A DNA stretch of 64,000 nucleotides, taken from Acanthosepion pharaonis (Eukaryota > Mollusca > Cephalopoda > Sepiida > Sepiidae). The position numbers and the translations under genes were made by a program. Every line of letters begins with the position of its first letter. Within the stretch, counting starts at the first letter, position 1. Below the pieces are notes generated by a model that was not told where the DNA came from, searched no databases, and saw only the letters and a list, made by a program, of their open reading frames with translations. This document shows positions 43,110 through 53,700 of the stretch, one piece after another. The DNA is taken from assembly GCA_903632075.3 (NCBI GenBank), contig CAHIKZ030000813.1, forward strand, positions 992,501-1,056,500, written 5' to 3'.

Positions 43110-44275
43110 TATATATATAGATAGAGAGATAACGTAGTACTATGTTTAAGTTTTTCATTTTTAAAACTACTAGTATGGTTATAATAACGTTCCTTAAAAG
43201 CATTTTGAGTGGATCCTGTGTATATTTTAGGGTTTTCATCTTTGCTATTAACCATATTCTTATATATTTCTGCTTGATACACCACACACTCTTGCTGGCA
43301 TTTTCCTTTGAGGGGACAGGTTTTCTTATTCCTACAATTGCATCTAGGAGGAGAAGTGCATGGTTTATCCCTAGTTTTTCTCGTGTTATATCCGTTAATT
43401 AAGCTAGCTATGTTGGGCATACAACTATAGCTTAATTTAACACTGTTTTTATTAAATATTTTGTATAATTTACTGGTCTTTGGAAATTTTGTTCTAGTAA
43501 TTTAAAGAATAATTTACCTATTTTAGTTTTTACTAATGAATTAAACGCGGGGGGGGTGAACCACAATACCTTTCTACTTCTTGTTTTATGCCTACTCTGC
43601 GTTCTATATTCATGATTTTTATTAATGTATTCTAGTTTATTCTTATGTCCACTTTTAGTCAAAGCCTGTTCGTAAATTAATTTATTTGCATCGAAAATGT
43701 TCTTATTCGATGAATTGGTAGATAATCTATAGCCAATACCTTTAGTTATATTCTGGGTGGTTAGAGTTTACATTTATATATTGCGGGTTTTGGTTATCTT
43801 TTTTATACGGTGAAATAGTGCCATCTCGTGAATCTAATGTAATGTCCAGGTAATTAGAAATTTTTAGGTTTGTTTCTATTTCGAGGTTAAATCCGAATCT
43901 TTTAAAGAGTCAATATAGCTTTTTTCGGATTGTGTCGCATTTCTTAGGATTGCTTCTGTCGACTATTATTAATCCATCGTCTCGGTACAGACCATGGCTG
44001 TTGAAATCTACGTGCTTATTTAGATTATTAAGTAAGAGGCATCCGACTAATTGGCACACTTCTGCACCGTCGTATGTCCCCATTGGATTGTCAAAATTAT
44101 TTTTCATCATCTTTTTTGATCCATATCTCATTATTATGGAACAATAAAATCTTGTGGCAATGTTTTATCATTAGAAATTTGTATAAATTCTTTGGCTAAT
44201 TTTAGGGCTTTGTTAAGTGTTTTTTTCCGTGATTGATGGATAATATTCCTTTATATCATACTTAATAATATATAT
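42470..44275 (-). mobile_element. Penelope-like element, RT to GIY-YIG, best copy
   Basis: Reverse-strand order: KYDIKEYYPSITEK (about 44260), NNFDNPMGTYDGAEVCQLVG (44100-44040), GLYRDDGLIIV holding the catalytic DD (about 43985), YINVNSNHP (about 43790), KVLWFTPPAFNSLVKTKIGK (43560), MPNIASLINGYNTRK (43420), the cysteine cluster CNCRNKKTCPLKGKCQQE (about 43340), and the GIY-YIG core IYTGSTQNAFKERYYNH (about 43220). The C-terminus resumes at 42690 as KWEILKKCPKYRAGNKVCHL and ILSKCRHKK. This order (RT, linker, GIY-YIG) defines Penelope-like elements (established). Frameshifts and an insertion (42735-43130) inactivate it; the N-terminus is lost at a (TA)n. Confidence 0.8.
42735..43130 (-). mobile_element. 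Penelope 5' segment inserted in the GIY-YIG ORF
   Basis: Flanked on both sides by (TA)n (42756-42808 and 43069-43108). The content matches the 5' region at 13940-14200: ttgacatctttgataatggc, ttatgtaagccgaaagct, then acgataatgttattaaactt and aaataaatagacaacac on the reverse strand. It splits the nuclease ORF between STTLS and the downstream NYIWKF block. Confidence 0.65.
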
Positions 44276-44280
44276 ATATA

Positions 44281-44390
44281 TGAGGTATAACAAAAATATT
44301 TACAAAAATATGGGGAGGGTTCTACATACCAAAACAAAGACAAAAGGCCATATAAATATATTTATATACCGGGTGTGACAGCAGAATTGT

Positions 44391-44392
<2 letters not shown>
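44281..44392 (+). mobile_element. Ends of two DNA transposon families
   Basis: gaggtataacaaaaatattt ... atggggagggttctacatac matches the left end of the transposon at 29085. ccgggtgtgacagcagaatt (about 44373) matches the end at 11588. Only ends are present. Confidence 0.45.

Positions 44393-44480
<88 letters not shown>
44393..44480. repeat. (TA)n microsatellite, 44 units
   Basis: Second-longest TA tract in the window. Confidence 0.95.
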
Positions 44481-44484
<4 letters not shown>

Positions 44485-44555
44485 TCTACGCTATTTTTAA
44501 TAGATAAAATTTATGTTAGTAAATGCTCCGTTTTTAAATAAATAGTATTAATTAC

Positions 44556-44810
44556 ATTTATGGGCGAGTGGTTAGAACATTTTGCATTCTGATCATGAGG
44601 CTCAGGTTCGAATCTCACCAATGTTGATTGTCACGAAGGAAACTTCCTGATGTTATCGAAATGGAGCACTTTGGAAATTGCCTGAAAACCATACCACGCG
44701 TTGACATGTGAGTGAAATTGGGTAGACGGTATCTTTGTAGGCAGTCGGTAGCTGTGCTAGCACGAAGTCACAAGCCAACGTGGCCGAGGGTTTGATCACG
44801 CTAGATAACA
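44556..44810 (+). mobile_element. SINE family C copy, forward
   Basis: tRNA-like head: A box-like tgggcgagtggttagaac and B box caggttcgaatctcacc, about 35 nt apart. The body contains ttggaaattgcctgaaaacc, tagctgtgctagcacgaagt and cgtggccgagggtttga. The same order is found inverted at 60517-60766, which confirms a dispersed family about 250 bp long. Confidence 0.75.
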
Positions 44811-45364
44811 CGCCTTTTTCGCAGAAACTGTAACTTAAGTCTGCTCAGCATAGTTGTAGTATAAACTACACGTGGGTTCTCTGGGTGTTGAATAAACACA
44901 AATGCGCCTGAGCAAGTGTCTGCAATAGGGATTGGCTAGCCGCCATAGTATACGAGTATCCTCGAATAGAAGTGGCCAGCTATACATTAATTGCATTTAC
45001 CGGCCTGAATTTCGTAGAAAATATGTGCTTCTACGACAGGAAGCGAACACTCGTAACCCCAAAGCGTGCCATCATTTGATCCGCGGTACATGTTGATATA
45101 ATATTGTCTGTTGAAGAGAAAAGCCATAGAAAACTTCCGTCATTAATGAAAAAACTTGGTAACTATGCTATTAGGGGTGTCTAGGCATTTTTTATCTCTC
45201 CGTCAGTCTCCTTCTTTTAGTCACCCTCCTTCTCTCTGTCATTCTCCCTGCCTCTTTCATTCTCCATCTCTATCTCTCTTTCTCTTGGGAAGATGGAAAT
45301 CTAATAGTAAAATGAATGAACACGGCCATGATAAGCCTTTTCTCGTTAGAATCTCTCATGCTTA
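44811..45364. other. Unannotated spacer
   Basis: Contains cggcctgaatttcgtagaaa (about 45001), shared with 60960-60990 next to another SINE relic. The pyrimidine-rich stretch 45190-45290 is low complexity. Confidence 0.4.
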
Positions 45365-45880
45365 AAAAAATCTACCATTCGTTCGGGCATCAAATATAGC
45401 TGCCATACCCGGTCTGGTGTTCCTGCTGTACATCTCAAGATTCTTGACAAAATTCAAAGAAATGTCTGCAATGTAATCGATCCTTACATGGCATCTCGAC
45501 TTCAGTCAGATTCTCACCGACATGATCAGGCTTCCCTCTGTCTTTTCTACGAATATTTTCATGGCAATTTCCCCCTGGTGACTCGACTGTATGAATTTAA
45601 CCGTGATACTAGATTGACAACTAGGTCTCAACGTTTTATTGCAGAACTAGCTAGATGCAACCGCCAATTCTACTCTAAGAGTTTCTTTTCACGAACTCCC
45701 CCACCCCTGAAGAACTGCCTCACGATTTCTTGCTTCCCTGGTAAATACAATCTTCAAAAATTTAGATACTGCGTCTTCAACGCTATTTCATTTTTGTCCT
45801 TTCTTCAATACTCACCAACTTCAGTATTCTCATTCTCTTTCACTTTCACACCTTGTAACCACCTTCCGTCTTAGTAGCAT
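45365..45880 (+). mobile_element. CR1-type LINE ORF2 C-terminus
   Basis: From 45370 it reads IYHSF, then LKILDKIQRNVCNVIDPYMA, SRLQSDSHRHDQASLCLFYE, YFHGNFPLVTRLYEFNRDTR, and FISCFPGKYNLQKF-type C-terminal motifs (as NCLTISCFPGKYNLQKF). This is the standard end of CR1/Jockey-like ORF2: LD..Q.....I, then SHR.....SL.LFY.Y..G, then W..LP..CFP..YNL..FK. The frame is open for 128 codons from 45488. It is the most intact coding piece of the family here, 5'-truncated, with no obvious tail repeat. Confidence 0.75.
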
Positions 45881-46309
45881 TATTGCTTTACATGGGGTGT
45901 AACGATAAAAAGAAAAGTTTTAAAAAAAGTAACAGGCGAAGTATTTTCAATATTTCAACGGCAGCATTTGAAAAGATTTCTTACAGTCTGTCTGGCATGT
46001 GAAGTTAAACTTTACACTTAACTAAACCAGTTAATAGATGAATAAATAAATAAACAGATAAAAAGGGGGGCGTATAAAGCCATCTCTTTGCATCTACATC
46101 CATGCACAGATAAGAAACGAAAAGATTGGCGCCGTAGTAAGTTGCATTGTAACGAAATAAGGTTTCGCCGTCAGAAAACAATATTCTTGGGAGAGTTTCA
46201 AGAACTGTAAGTTATTCACGCTCCGCAAAAGACTGTAAAAGTTTGTCGACATGTCGGTCAGGAAACCGATCACTCAGCAACCATACAAATTAGGAGTTGT
46301 TCCGATCAG

Positions 46310-46355
<46 letters not shown>

Positions 46356-46710
46356 CAAAGAAAATATGTTTATTTTTCAACTAAAGAATTACTGGTACTG
46401 GATCTTGGCGTGTGTAGATAAGAGCCATAAGCATTTCAGTCGTCGCGATTCTAGCTGTTTTAAAGAATATCTACTGATAACGTCATATGTAATTAGCTTT
46501 TTTATTTTTACTAATGTTCATTCAATACAACGCCCAAGGGCCACTCAAGGTAGAGGGACACTGTGTGGTGTTGCATTAGCGTAAGTAAGGGCAAGATAGA
46601 AAGGAAGATCTCTAACTAAAGACTTGAAGAGGAAAAGATTTAATTAGTGGATAAAATTTCATAGCGTCGTCTTCTGCTGAAGGCATACCATGCCTAAGCG
46701 GGGGCACCTC
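45881..46710. other. Spacer with (TA)n
   Basis: A TA tract of about 20 units lies at 46315-46353. No gene or element was recognised. Confidence 0.45.
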
Positions 46711-46870
46711 GAGGCGGTGTAATGGTTAGCAAGCTTGTCTAGCTAGATCCATTTACGAATGAATAGTGAGTTCGATCCTCACTGGGTGCCCCATACATTT
46801 GGCCTTGTGCCACATCTAAGCTACGCTTGGAAAATCGCTACTAGGCCTAAGCGATGGGGGTCTGATCGCG
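46708..46870 (+). mobile_element. tRNA-like SINE head with good acceptor and T arms
   Basis: Acceptor strands ggggcac/gtgcccc pair over 7 bp. The T arm gtgag-ttcgatc-ctcac is perfect. An A box-like ggcggtgtaatggttagc is present, but the anticodon arm is not recognisable. The sequence continues into ttggccttgtgccac, the inverse of the entry string of the LTR-like family (10170, 35590). Most likely a retroposed tRNA-derived head. Confidence 0.5.
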
Positions 46871-47029
46871 CGGCTGTCTTTTGTCTAATATATTTGGTAA
46901 TATAAGTGTAAATGTGAATACAGGGGTATTATATTATGTCTAGAAAGTTCTTATAATGTGAAAAAAAGTATTTAGAAGGTTGTAAACGGGTTTTCTATGC
47001 TCTAACTACAAAAATATTCGATTTATAAA

Positions 47030-47112
47030 TAATGAATCCTACTTCGCGTAAATTCACTTATCGCGGTAGGGTTTGGGACAGATTAATCGCGATAAACGAG
47101 GGACGACTGTAC
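47030..47112. mobile_element. pogo/Tigger-like MITE end
   Basis: cttatcgcggtagggtttgg and cgcgataaacgagggacgac, then tgta, resemble terminal sequences of pogo/Tigger-like elements. Only about 80 bp is recognisable. Confidence 0.45.
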
Positions 47113-47524
47113 TCACTAACAGTTGCAGACAATCTGTAGCTTATATTGTTGCGTAGTGAACGTGTTATTTTAATAACATTCGGAATGCAATTTTCATAAG
47201 TAATTTCCAAATATTGGAACTCCTGGTACCAAACTCAGGATATAGATTATAATTAGTATCCAATAAGTATCACTTGTAGCTTTTATTTTTGCCGACCAAG
47301 ATTCGCGTGCACGGTTTTCTGGCTAAGCGAAATAAAACTGGATTATATCAGATTTAGCAAAACGGCTATCATAAGAAAGTCGAATGAAATTAATCACCGC
47401 TTCTGGAATTACAACTTGTTTAATAATAGAAACAAACAAGGCGTAGCAGAGGATTTCAAACTTATCCGAAATATATCCTTCTCTCTGAATCATGATACAA
47501 GGGTCAGTCAAAAAGAAATGCCTG

Positions 47525-47604
47525 TTCCTCAATTACTCAGGACGTAGGTGATCATGGCTTTCCAAACCTTCCTCTGGCTTGTTGCTCTTAATAAACGTTG
47601 TCAT
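47525..47604 (-). mobile_element. RTE-type LINE 3' scrap
   Basis: gacgtaggtgatcatggctt, tccaaaccttcctc and cttaataaacgttgtcattc parallel 7700-7775 (gatataggcgatcatgaatc ...). Confidence 0.5.
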
Positions 47605-47605
47605 T

Positions 47606-47768
47606 CTGTACACTATTTACATTATTTGGAGTATTGTCCTCATCTTTGTTGCCATATTTATCAGAACGTTTCGGCCGTTGTACGCTCCAGCCTTCTTCAG
47701 GTGGTTGGAATGTCGAACTTTATTTCGCACGCTGGGGTAGATGGTTCTAATTCCAAGTGCCATGTCTA
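47606..47768 (-). mobile_element. SINE family A copy, truncated
   Basis: ggagtattgtcctcatcttt, aacgtttcggccgttgtacg, ctccagccttcttcaggtgg and cgcacgctggggtagatggt match 58300-58450. The tRNA-like head is missing. Confidence 0.65.
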
Positions 47769-48539
47769 AGATTCACGCGAATGGCCTCGTCAAACTCTCT
47801 TTGATTCATAGTTATCTCCGCCACTTCCATCACGGGAGAGAAAGAGAACAAGGAGAGAGGATGACGATCCCGATGATCGTATGTGGGAGGGTGCTGACAA
47901 TAATATTAGAAACACAAAAAACATAAACAAAATGAACATAAATTACAAATCTAATCTTCAATCTAACCTTATATTTGCCGGTCAAAAGGAATAACTATTT
48001 TTCTTTAATTCAAAACATATTTAGCAGTACAAGAACAACGAAGGCTGACCACAGTCGGGATTATAGTGTCACTGTGAAATCCACGATTCTTTCCTTAGAT
48101 GCATAGTAAGTACATTTCCAGGATTATATACGGTTTTGAATTCTGAGTTGTTCAGTTCCTAGACGGGTTGCTAACCAAAGCTAAAGAGCTCCATTTGCAC
48201 TATTTAAATTCATAGTTTTTTTTTTTTTGGGGGAATTTAGAGTTATTATTTTAGAGTGGTTGTCACACCAGACTATTGGGCACTCTCTGTCGTGCTATTT
48301 ATCCGTACGTGAGATTGATTCTTATCTTTATTGAATCAACTGCTTGGTCTGCTTCTAGTCATGTCAACTGTGTCGTGCCAGACAATGTTTTTCGCTCGAT
48401 TCTATCTTCCATATTTATTAATCAACGACTTATACATGCTTTGAAAATCCAGTAAAAAGGTTACGGGCGTAATTTTGTCTTTTAAAGACTGAAGTTAGTG
48501 AAACAAGACGGTAAATATGATGTTTAATGAAGTTAATTT
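47769..48539. other. Spacer
   Basis: A weak SINE B-like string (acgggttgctaaccaaagct ... gagctccattt) lies near 48160-48210. Nothing else was recognised. Confidence 0.35.
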
Positions 48540-49080
48540 TGGAAATAATAAATTACTTTTATTTTTATTTAATAAATCTCTTTTATTTTTATTTAGCAAA
48601 CTTTCATGTCAACCCAAAACCGTATTGAAATGAAAGATGACTGAAAATGCTGGAACAAAACTGTGTTTATGATTTTCAATAAAGTGAATGTTGAAAATAA
48701 AATTAAAAAAATCTTTTATTTTCATTTAACAAAAACGAACAAACTTTCATGTCAATCCAAAACCTTGTTGAAATGAAAGATGGCCTAAGAAGCTGGAACA
48801 ATATAGTATTTGTGATAAAGTGAATGCTGAAAATAAAATTAAAAAAATCTTTTATTTTTATTTAAAAACACGAACAAACTTTCATGTCAAACCAAACCTT
48901 GTTGAAATGAAGGCTGGCTGAAGACCGCGGAATAAAAAAAAAGTATGTATGATATTCAATAATGCGAATATTGGAAATAATAAATGTCTTTTTACTTAAT
49001 AAACTGAAGGATCTTATTTTAATCCAAAATATTGCTGGAAAAAATATGGCGGAAGTTAGTAGAACGAAACTGGATGTATT
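48540..49080. repeat. Minisatellite, period 135-143 bp, about four units
   Basis: ctttcatgtcaa recurs at 48601, 48744 and 48879. Each is followed by ccaaaaccttgttgaaatga-type sequence, gctggaacaa, a 'gtgaatgctgaaaataaaat' block and tcttttatttt. The fourth unit near 49015 is diverged. Confidence 0.85.
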
Positions 49081-49721
49081 ATAATTGATAACGTAATTGA
49101 CGGCTATAAGTATCAAGTAAATGAATGTATAAGTACCATTAGTCAAGTAGTTGTTTTTAGGTTGCATATTGCGTCAAATGAATACTTTGTTTTTCGTACT
49201 GATAACCACTACGCCTTCGCAGATGTCACTAAAGACCAGGAAAAAATTCTTTATATTATATACCTGATAATAGAATATAACAGAAACAATGAAATCTGAG
49301 AATGCGGTTTTCTACGTCAGTTTTATGTGATTTTTAACTTTTTCTTTTTAAATCCGTTCAGTCTTTCAAAAATGTTTTTCCTTAACAGCAAACAATGGAA
49401 ACTTGATAAGTCATTGCACGAGGGGAAATAATTTTCAGAAATACAAGATAAAAACAAAAAAACAAACAAATGAATCGAGTTGGTAAAAAAAAATGGTTCT
49501 TATCTTTACCTTAGAAGAAGCGCTTGCTATATAATGATCAAAATTTGTTTTTTTTTGTCCGCTAAGAAACCTTATAAATTAATTAAATTTATACAATCCC
49601 TGGAAATATTATGGAATTAACACACTTAGACGATGTTCGACTTGGATTTTTATTTAGCAGTGGAAAACTAATCACGTTTATGACGAAAAATATTTTTTTA
49701 TTTAATAGCTGAACATTCTTC

Positions 49722-50160
49722 CTTGCTTTGAATATTGCTGCCACGCGTGACCTGGTGCTGCTGCTATCTATTTAGATATTCTTGATAGAATACAAAGAAG
49801 AATCTGCAATATTATTGGTCCTGATCTGGCAATCCGGCTTCAGTCCTTTTCCCACCGCCGTAATGTAGCTTATCTCTGCCTTTACTGTAAATACTTCTAT
49901 GTCAATTGTTCTGTCAAATTTTCCTCTACGGTACCTAAACTCAATGAATTTAAGGGCAGTACTAGATTGGCTGCAAGGTCTCATCAGTTTAGATTTACAT
50001 GGTTACATGTAACTGTAAATTCTATGCTAACAGTATCTTTCCGCTTGTGGAACTCTATTCCGGCTTCTTGCTTCCAAGTCAACTTTGATCTTCATGCAAT
50101 GTTAATTGCTTGCTTCTGTTTTCTTAATTATGATTCTTTTATTGTTCTCACGCCTTAATG
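49722..50160 (+). mobile_element. CR1-type LINE ORF2 C-terminus, second copy
   Basis: Reads CFEYCCHA, LDILDRIQRRICNIIGPDLA, IRLQSFSHRRNVAYLCLYCK, YFYVNCSVKF, STRLAARSHQFRF, and FRLWNSIPASCFQVNFD. This is the same arrangement as 45365-45880, with a stop after CCHA. The 63-codon open piece from 49967 carries the WNS.P.SCF motif. Confidence 0.7.
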
Positions 50161-50244
50161 GGATTTTTTTTTAGTGGATTTATTGCCATGCTTTGGGTGA
50201 CATGATTAAAGTGCTTAAAGCAAATTAGATTAAATTATTTGAAT

Positions 50245-50700
50245 CATGGGCCATTTTTAAAAATATTCCACCATTAATTTTCAATTAGATTCAGATCTGA
50301 ACTGATCGATGTCCTGTCATTTTAAATGCTTTTCCTGACGAAAAGTTTTAATCTCTTTTGCACTATGAGAAGCTATATTATCACCCAGAAATATTACAGC
50401 ATCATTACCTGACAAATGAAATGAGAATAATATCCAAGTTTTCATATACATATGTGCATTGACTGCTGAGGTAATAATTGTTGTAATAACTGCTATCTCC
50501 TCTTGTGACATGCAACGGACACATCATAAATGACATTCGAAATTCATTTAGTCATTTTTATGCGTTTCATTTGTATGGCACTATCTACAAGTTTTCCCAA
50601 TCAATACGTTGGCCAATGCAAATTCTTGATACATCACTGAATAACACTTTTATTTAATAGGACCCAAGTCATTTTTGTCTCTGAAGACTTATTTTCGTCT
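50245..50700 (-). pseudogene. Tc1-like transposase C-terminal relic
   Basis: Reverse strand: KVLFSDVSRICIG near 50655, like the first-Asp block K..FSDESRFC. VIFLGDNIASHSAKEIKTF near 50370 holds the DN of the second catalytic block. SSDLNLIEN with a stop then WWNIFKN near 50290 is the SPDLN.IENLW block. Stops and frameshifts are frequent, and no TIRs were identified. It lies just left of the 32-bp satellite. Confidence 0.65.
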
Positions 50701-50754
50701 TTTGACGTGTAAGTGAGTGTTTTCGATAGGTTTTTCTGTTATTATCTCCAAAAT

Positions 50755-53700
50755 CATCATCACATGTTTCAAAATACAGTTCTTATGTTATACTTACGTT
50801 TCATAATACCGTCATATTCTGTTATGTTTCAAAATACAGTTCTTATGTTATACTTACGTTTCATAATACTGTCATATTCTGTTATGTTTACGGTCAAATC
50901 ACGCTGAAAACACCGGTTCTCGTTCGATCACCGAAGTTAAGCATCGTAGAGCCATGTCAGTACTTAGATGGGGGACCGCTTGGGAACACCTGGTACTGTA
51001 AGCCCCCAAAGTCCAACCCTTACCTCACAGTCGGTAGCGGGGTGTAAACGGTAGTGTCAGAGCTATGCCGTCCGGAACTTCGTTCCTGGTAGGGCCACCC
51101 AAGGCGGACAGGTCTGACACACACGCCGGCTAACAAGGGCTCTGGTGAAAATCCAAGGAGCGTCTGCATCGGCAACTGGCGGCTTCTGGTCGTTCCTGTC
51201 TCTGCGTCTGTGGGAACCCCGCGGCAAGCAAGAACGTTATCCGAGTAGGCCTGAGTACCCTACTTCTGTAATTTATCCCAAGAATCTTCTTCTCACAACA
51301 GGAAGAAGCCGGCTCAATCTGCCCAGGGTGAATGCCGCATCACACACACACATATTCTGTTATGTTTCAAAATACAGTTCTTATGTTATACTTACGTTTC
51401 ATAATACCGTCATATTCTGTTATGTTTCAAAATTCAGTTCTTACGTTCCAAACAAACAGTTCATAAGTTTCAAAATACAGTTCTTACGTTCTTGTTATAT
51501 TTCAAAATAGAGTTCTCATGTTCTTATATTTCAACATACATTTCTTATATTCTATTTATGTTTCAAAATACAGTTCTTAAGTCCTGCTTATGTTTCAAAA
51601 TACAGTTATGTTCAACATATGTTTCAAATGCAGTTCTTATATTTCAAAATACAGTTCCAATGTTCTACTTATGTTTCAAAATACAGTTCTAATGTTCTAC
51701 TTATGTTTCAAAATACAGTTCTTACGTTATACTTATATTTCAAAATACAGTTCTTATGTTCTACTTATGTTTCAAAATACAGTTCTAATGTTCTACTTAT
51801 GTTTCAAAATAGAGTTATGTTCTATGTTTCAAAATACAGTTCTTATATTTCAAAATACAGTTCTTATGTTCTACTTATGTTTCAAAATACATTTATGTTC
51901 TATGCTTCAAAATACAGTTCTTATATTTCAAAATACAGTTCTTCTGTTCTACTTATGTTTCAAAATACAGTAATGTTCTATGTTTCAAAATACAGTTCTT
52001 GTATTTCAAAATACAGATCTTATGTTCTACTTACATCAAAATATACTTCTTATATTCTACATATGTTTCAAAATACAGTTATAACGTTGTACTTATATAT
52101 CAAAATACATTTCTCATGTTCTAATTATATTTCAAAATACAGTTATTATGTTATACTTTGGTTTCAAAATACAGTTCTTATGTTCCCAAAAACAGTTCTT
52201 AATTTTCAAAATACAGTTCTTTCGTTCTTGTTATGTATGAAAATAGAGTTCTCATATTCTACTTATATTTGAAAATACAATATTTATGTTCTTCTTATGT
52301 TTCAAAAAGCAGTTCTTGTATTTCAAAATACAGTTCTTATGTACTGCTTATGTTTCAAAATACAGTTCTTATGTTCTACTTATGCTTCAAAATAGAATTA
52401 TGTTCTATATATGTTTCAAATACAGTTCTTATGCTTCAAAATAGCTCTTACGTTATACTTATATTTCAAAATATGGTTCTTATGTTCTACTAATAATTCA
52501 AAATGCAGTTTTTATGTCCTACTTATGTTTCACAATACAGTTCTAATGTTCTACTTATGTTTCAAAATACAGTTCTTACGTTATACTTATATTTCAAAAT
52601 ACAGTTCCCATATTCTACTTATGTTTCAAAATACAGTTCTCATGTTCTAATATTTCAAAATACAGTTCTCATTTTCTACTTTTATTTCAAAATACAGTTT
52701 CATGTTCTACTTATGTTTCAAAATACAATTATTTTCTAATTATGTTTCAAAATACTGTTCCTATGTTTCAATATATAGTTCTTACATTCTACTCATATTA
52801 CAAAATACAGTTCTTATCCTCTACTTATATTTCAAAATAGAGTTATGTTCTATGGTTCTAAAACAGTTCTTATATTTCAAAATAGAGTTCTTAAGTTCTA
52901 CGGATGTTTCAAAATACAGTTCTTACGTTCTAATTTATATCAAATTACAGTTCTCATATTCTACTTATATTCCAAAATGGTTATGCTCTACTTACGTATC
53001 AAAATACATTTCTTATTTTCTACTTATGTTTCAAAACACAGTTTTTATATTTTAAAATACACTTCTATGTTCTACTCATGTTTCAAAATAGAGTTCTTAT
53101 GTTCTGCTTATGTTTCAAAATACAGTTCTTATGTTCCATTTATGTTTCAAAATACAGTTCTTATGTTCTACTTATATTTCAAAATACAGTTACGTTCTAT
53201 GGTTCAAAATACAATTTTATTTCAACATACAGTTCTTATGTTCTACTTATCTTTTAAAATACAGTTCTTATGTTCTACTTCTGTTTCAAAATACAGTTCT
53301 TATATTCTGCCTATATTTCAAAATACAGTTCTTATATCCTGCTTATTTTTTAAAATACAATTCTTGTTTCCAAATATAGTTCTTATTTTCTATTTATGTT
53401 TCAAAACACAGTTTTTACGTTCTTTTTATATTTCAAAATACAGTTCTTATGTTCTACTTATATTTCAAAATACAGTTCTTATGTTCTACTTATATTTCAA
53501 AATACAATTCTTATTTTCTACTTATGTTTCAAAATACAGTTCTCATGTTCTAATATTTCAAAATACAGTTCTCATTTTCTACTTTTATTTCAAAATACAG
53601 TTCATAATTTTCTACCTATGTTTCAAAATACAGTTCCTATGTTTCAAAATACAGTTCTTACGTCCTTCCTATGTTTCAAAATATAGTTCGCATGTTCTAC

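Noticed and set aside
46708..46800. Functional tRNA gene
   Set aside because: Acceptor and T arms are good, but the anticodon arm is absent and the sequence continues into repeat sequence.
50886..51003. Functional 5S rRNA gene
   Set aside because: No T-run terminator follows; it continues into a SINE body with a target duplication. The same applies to 17381-17491.
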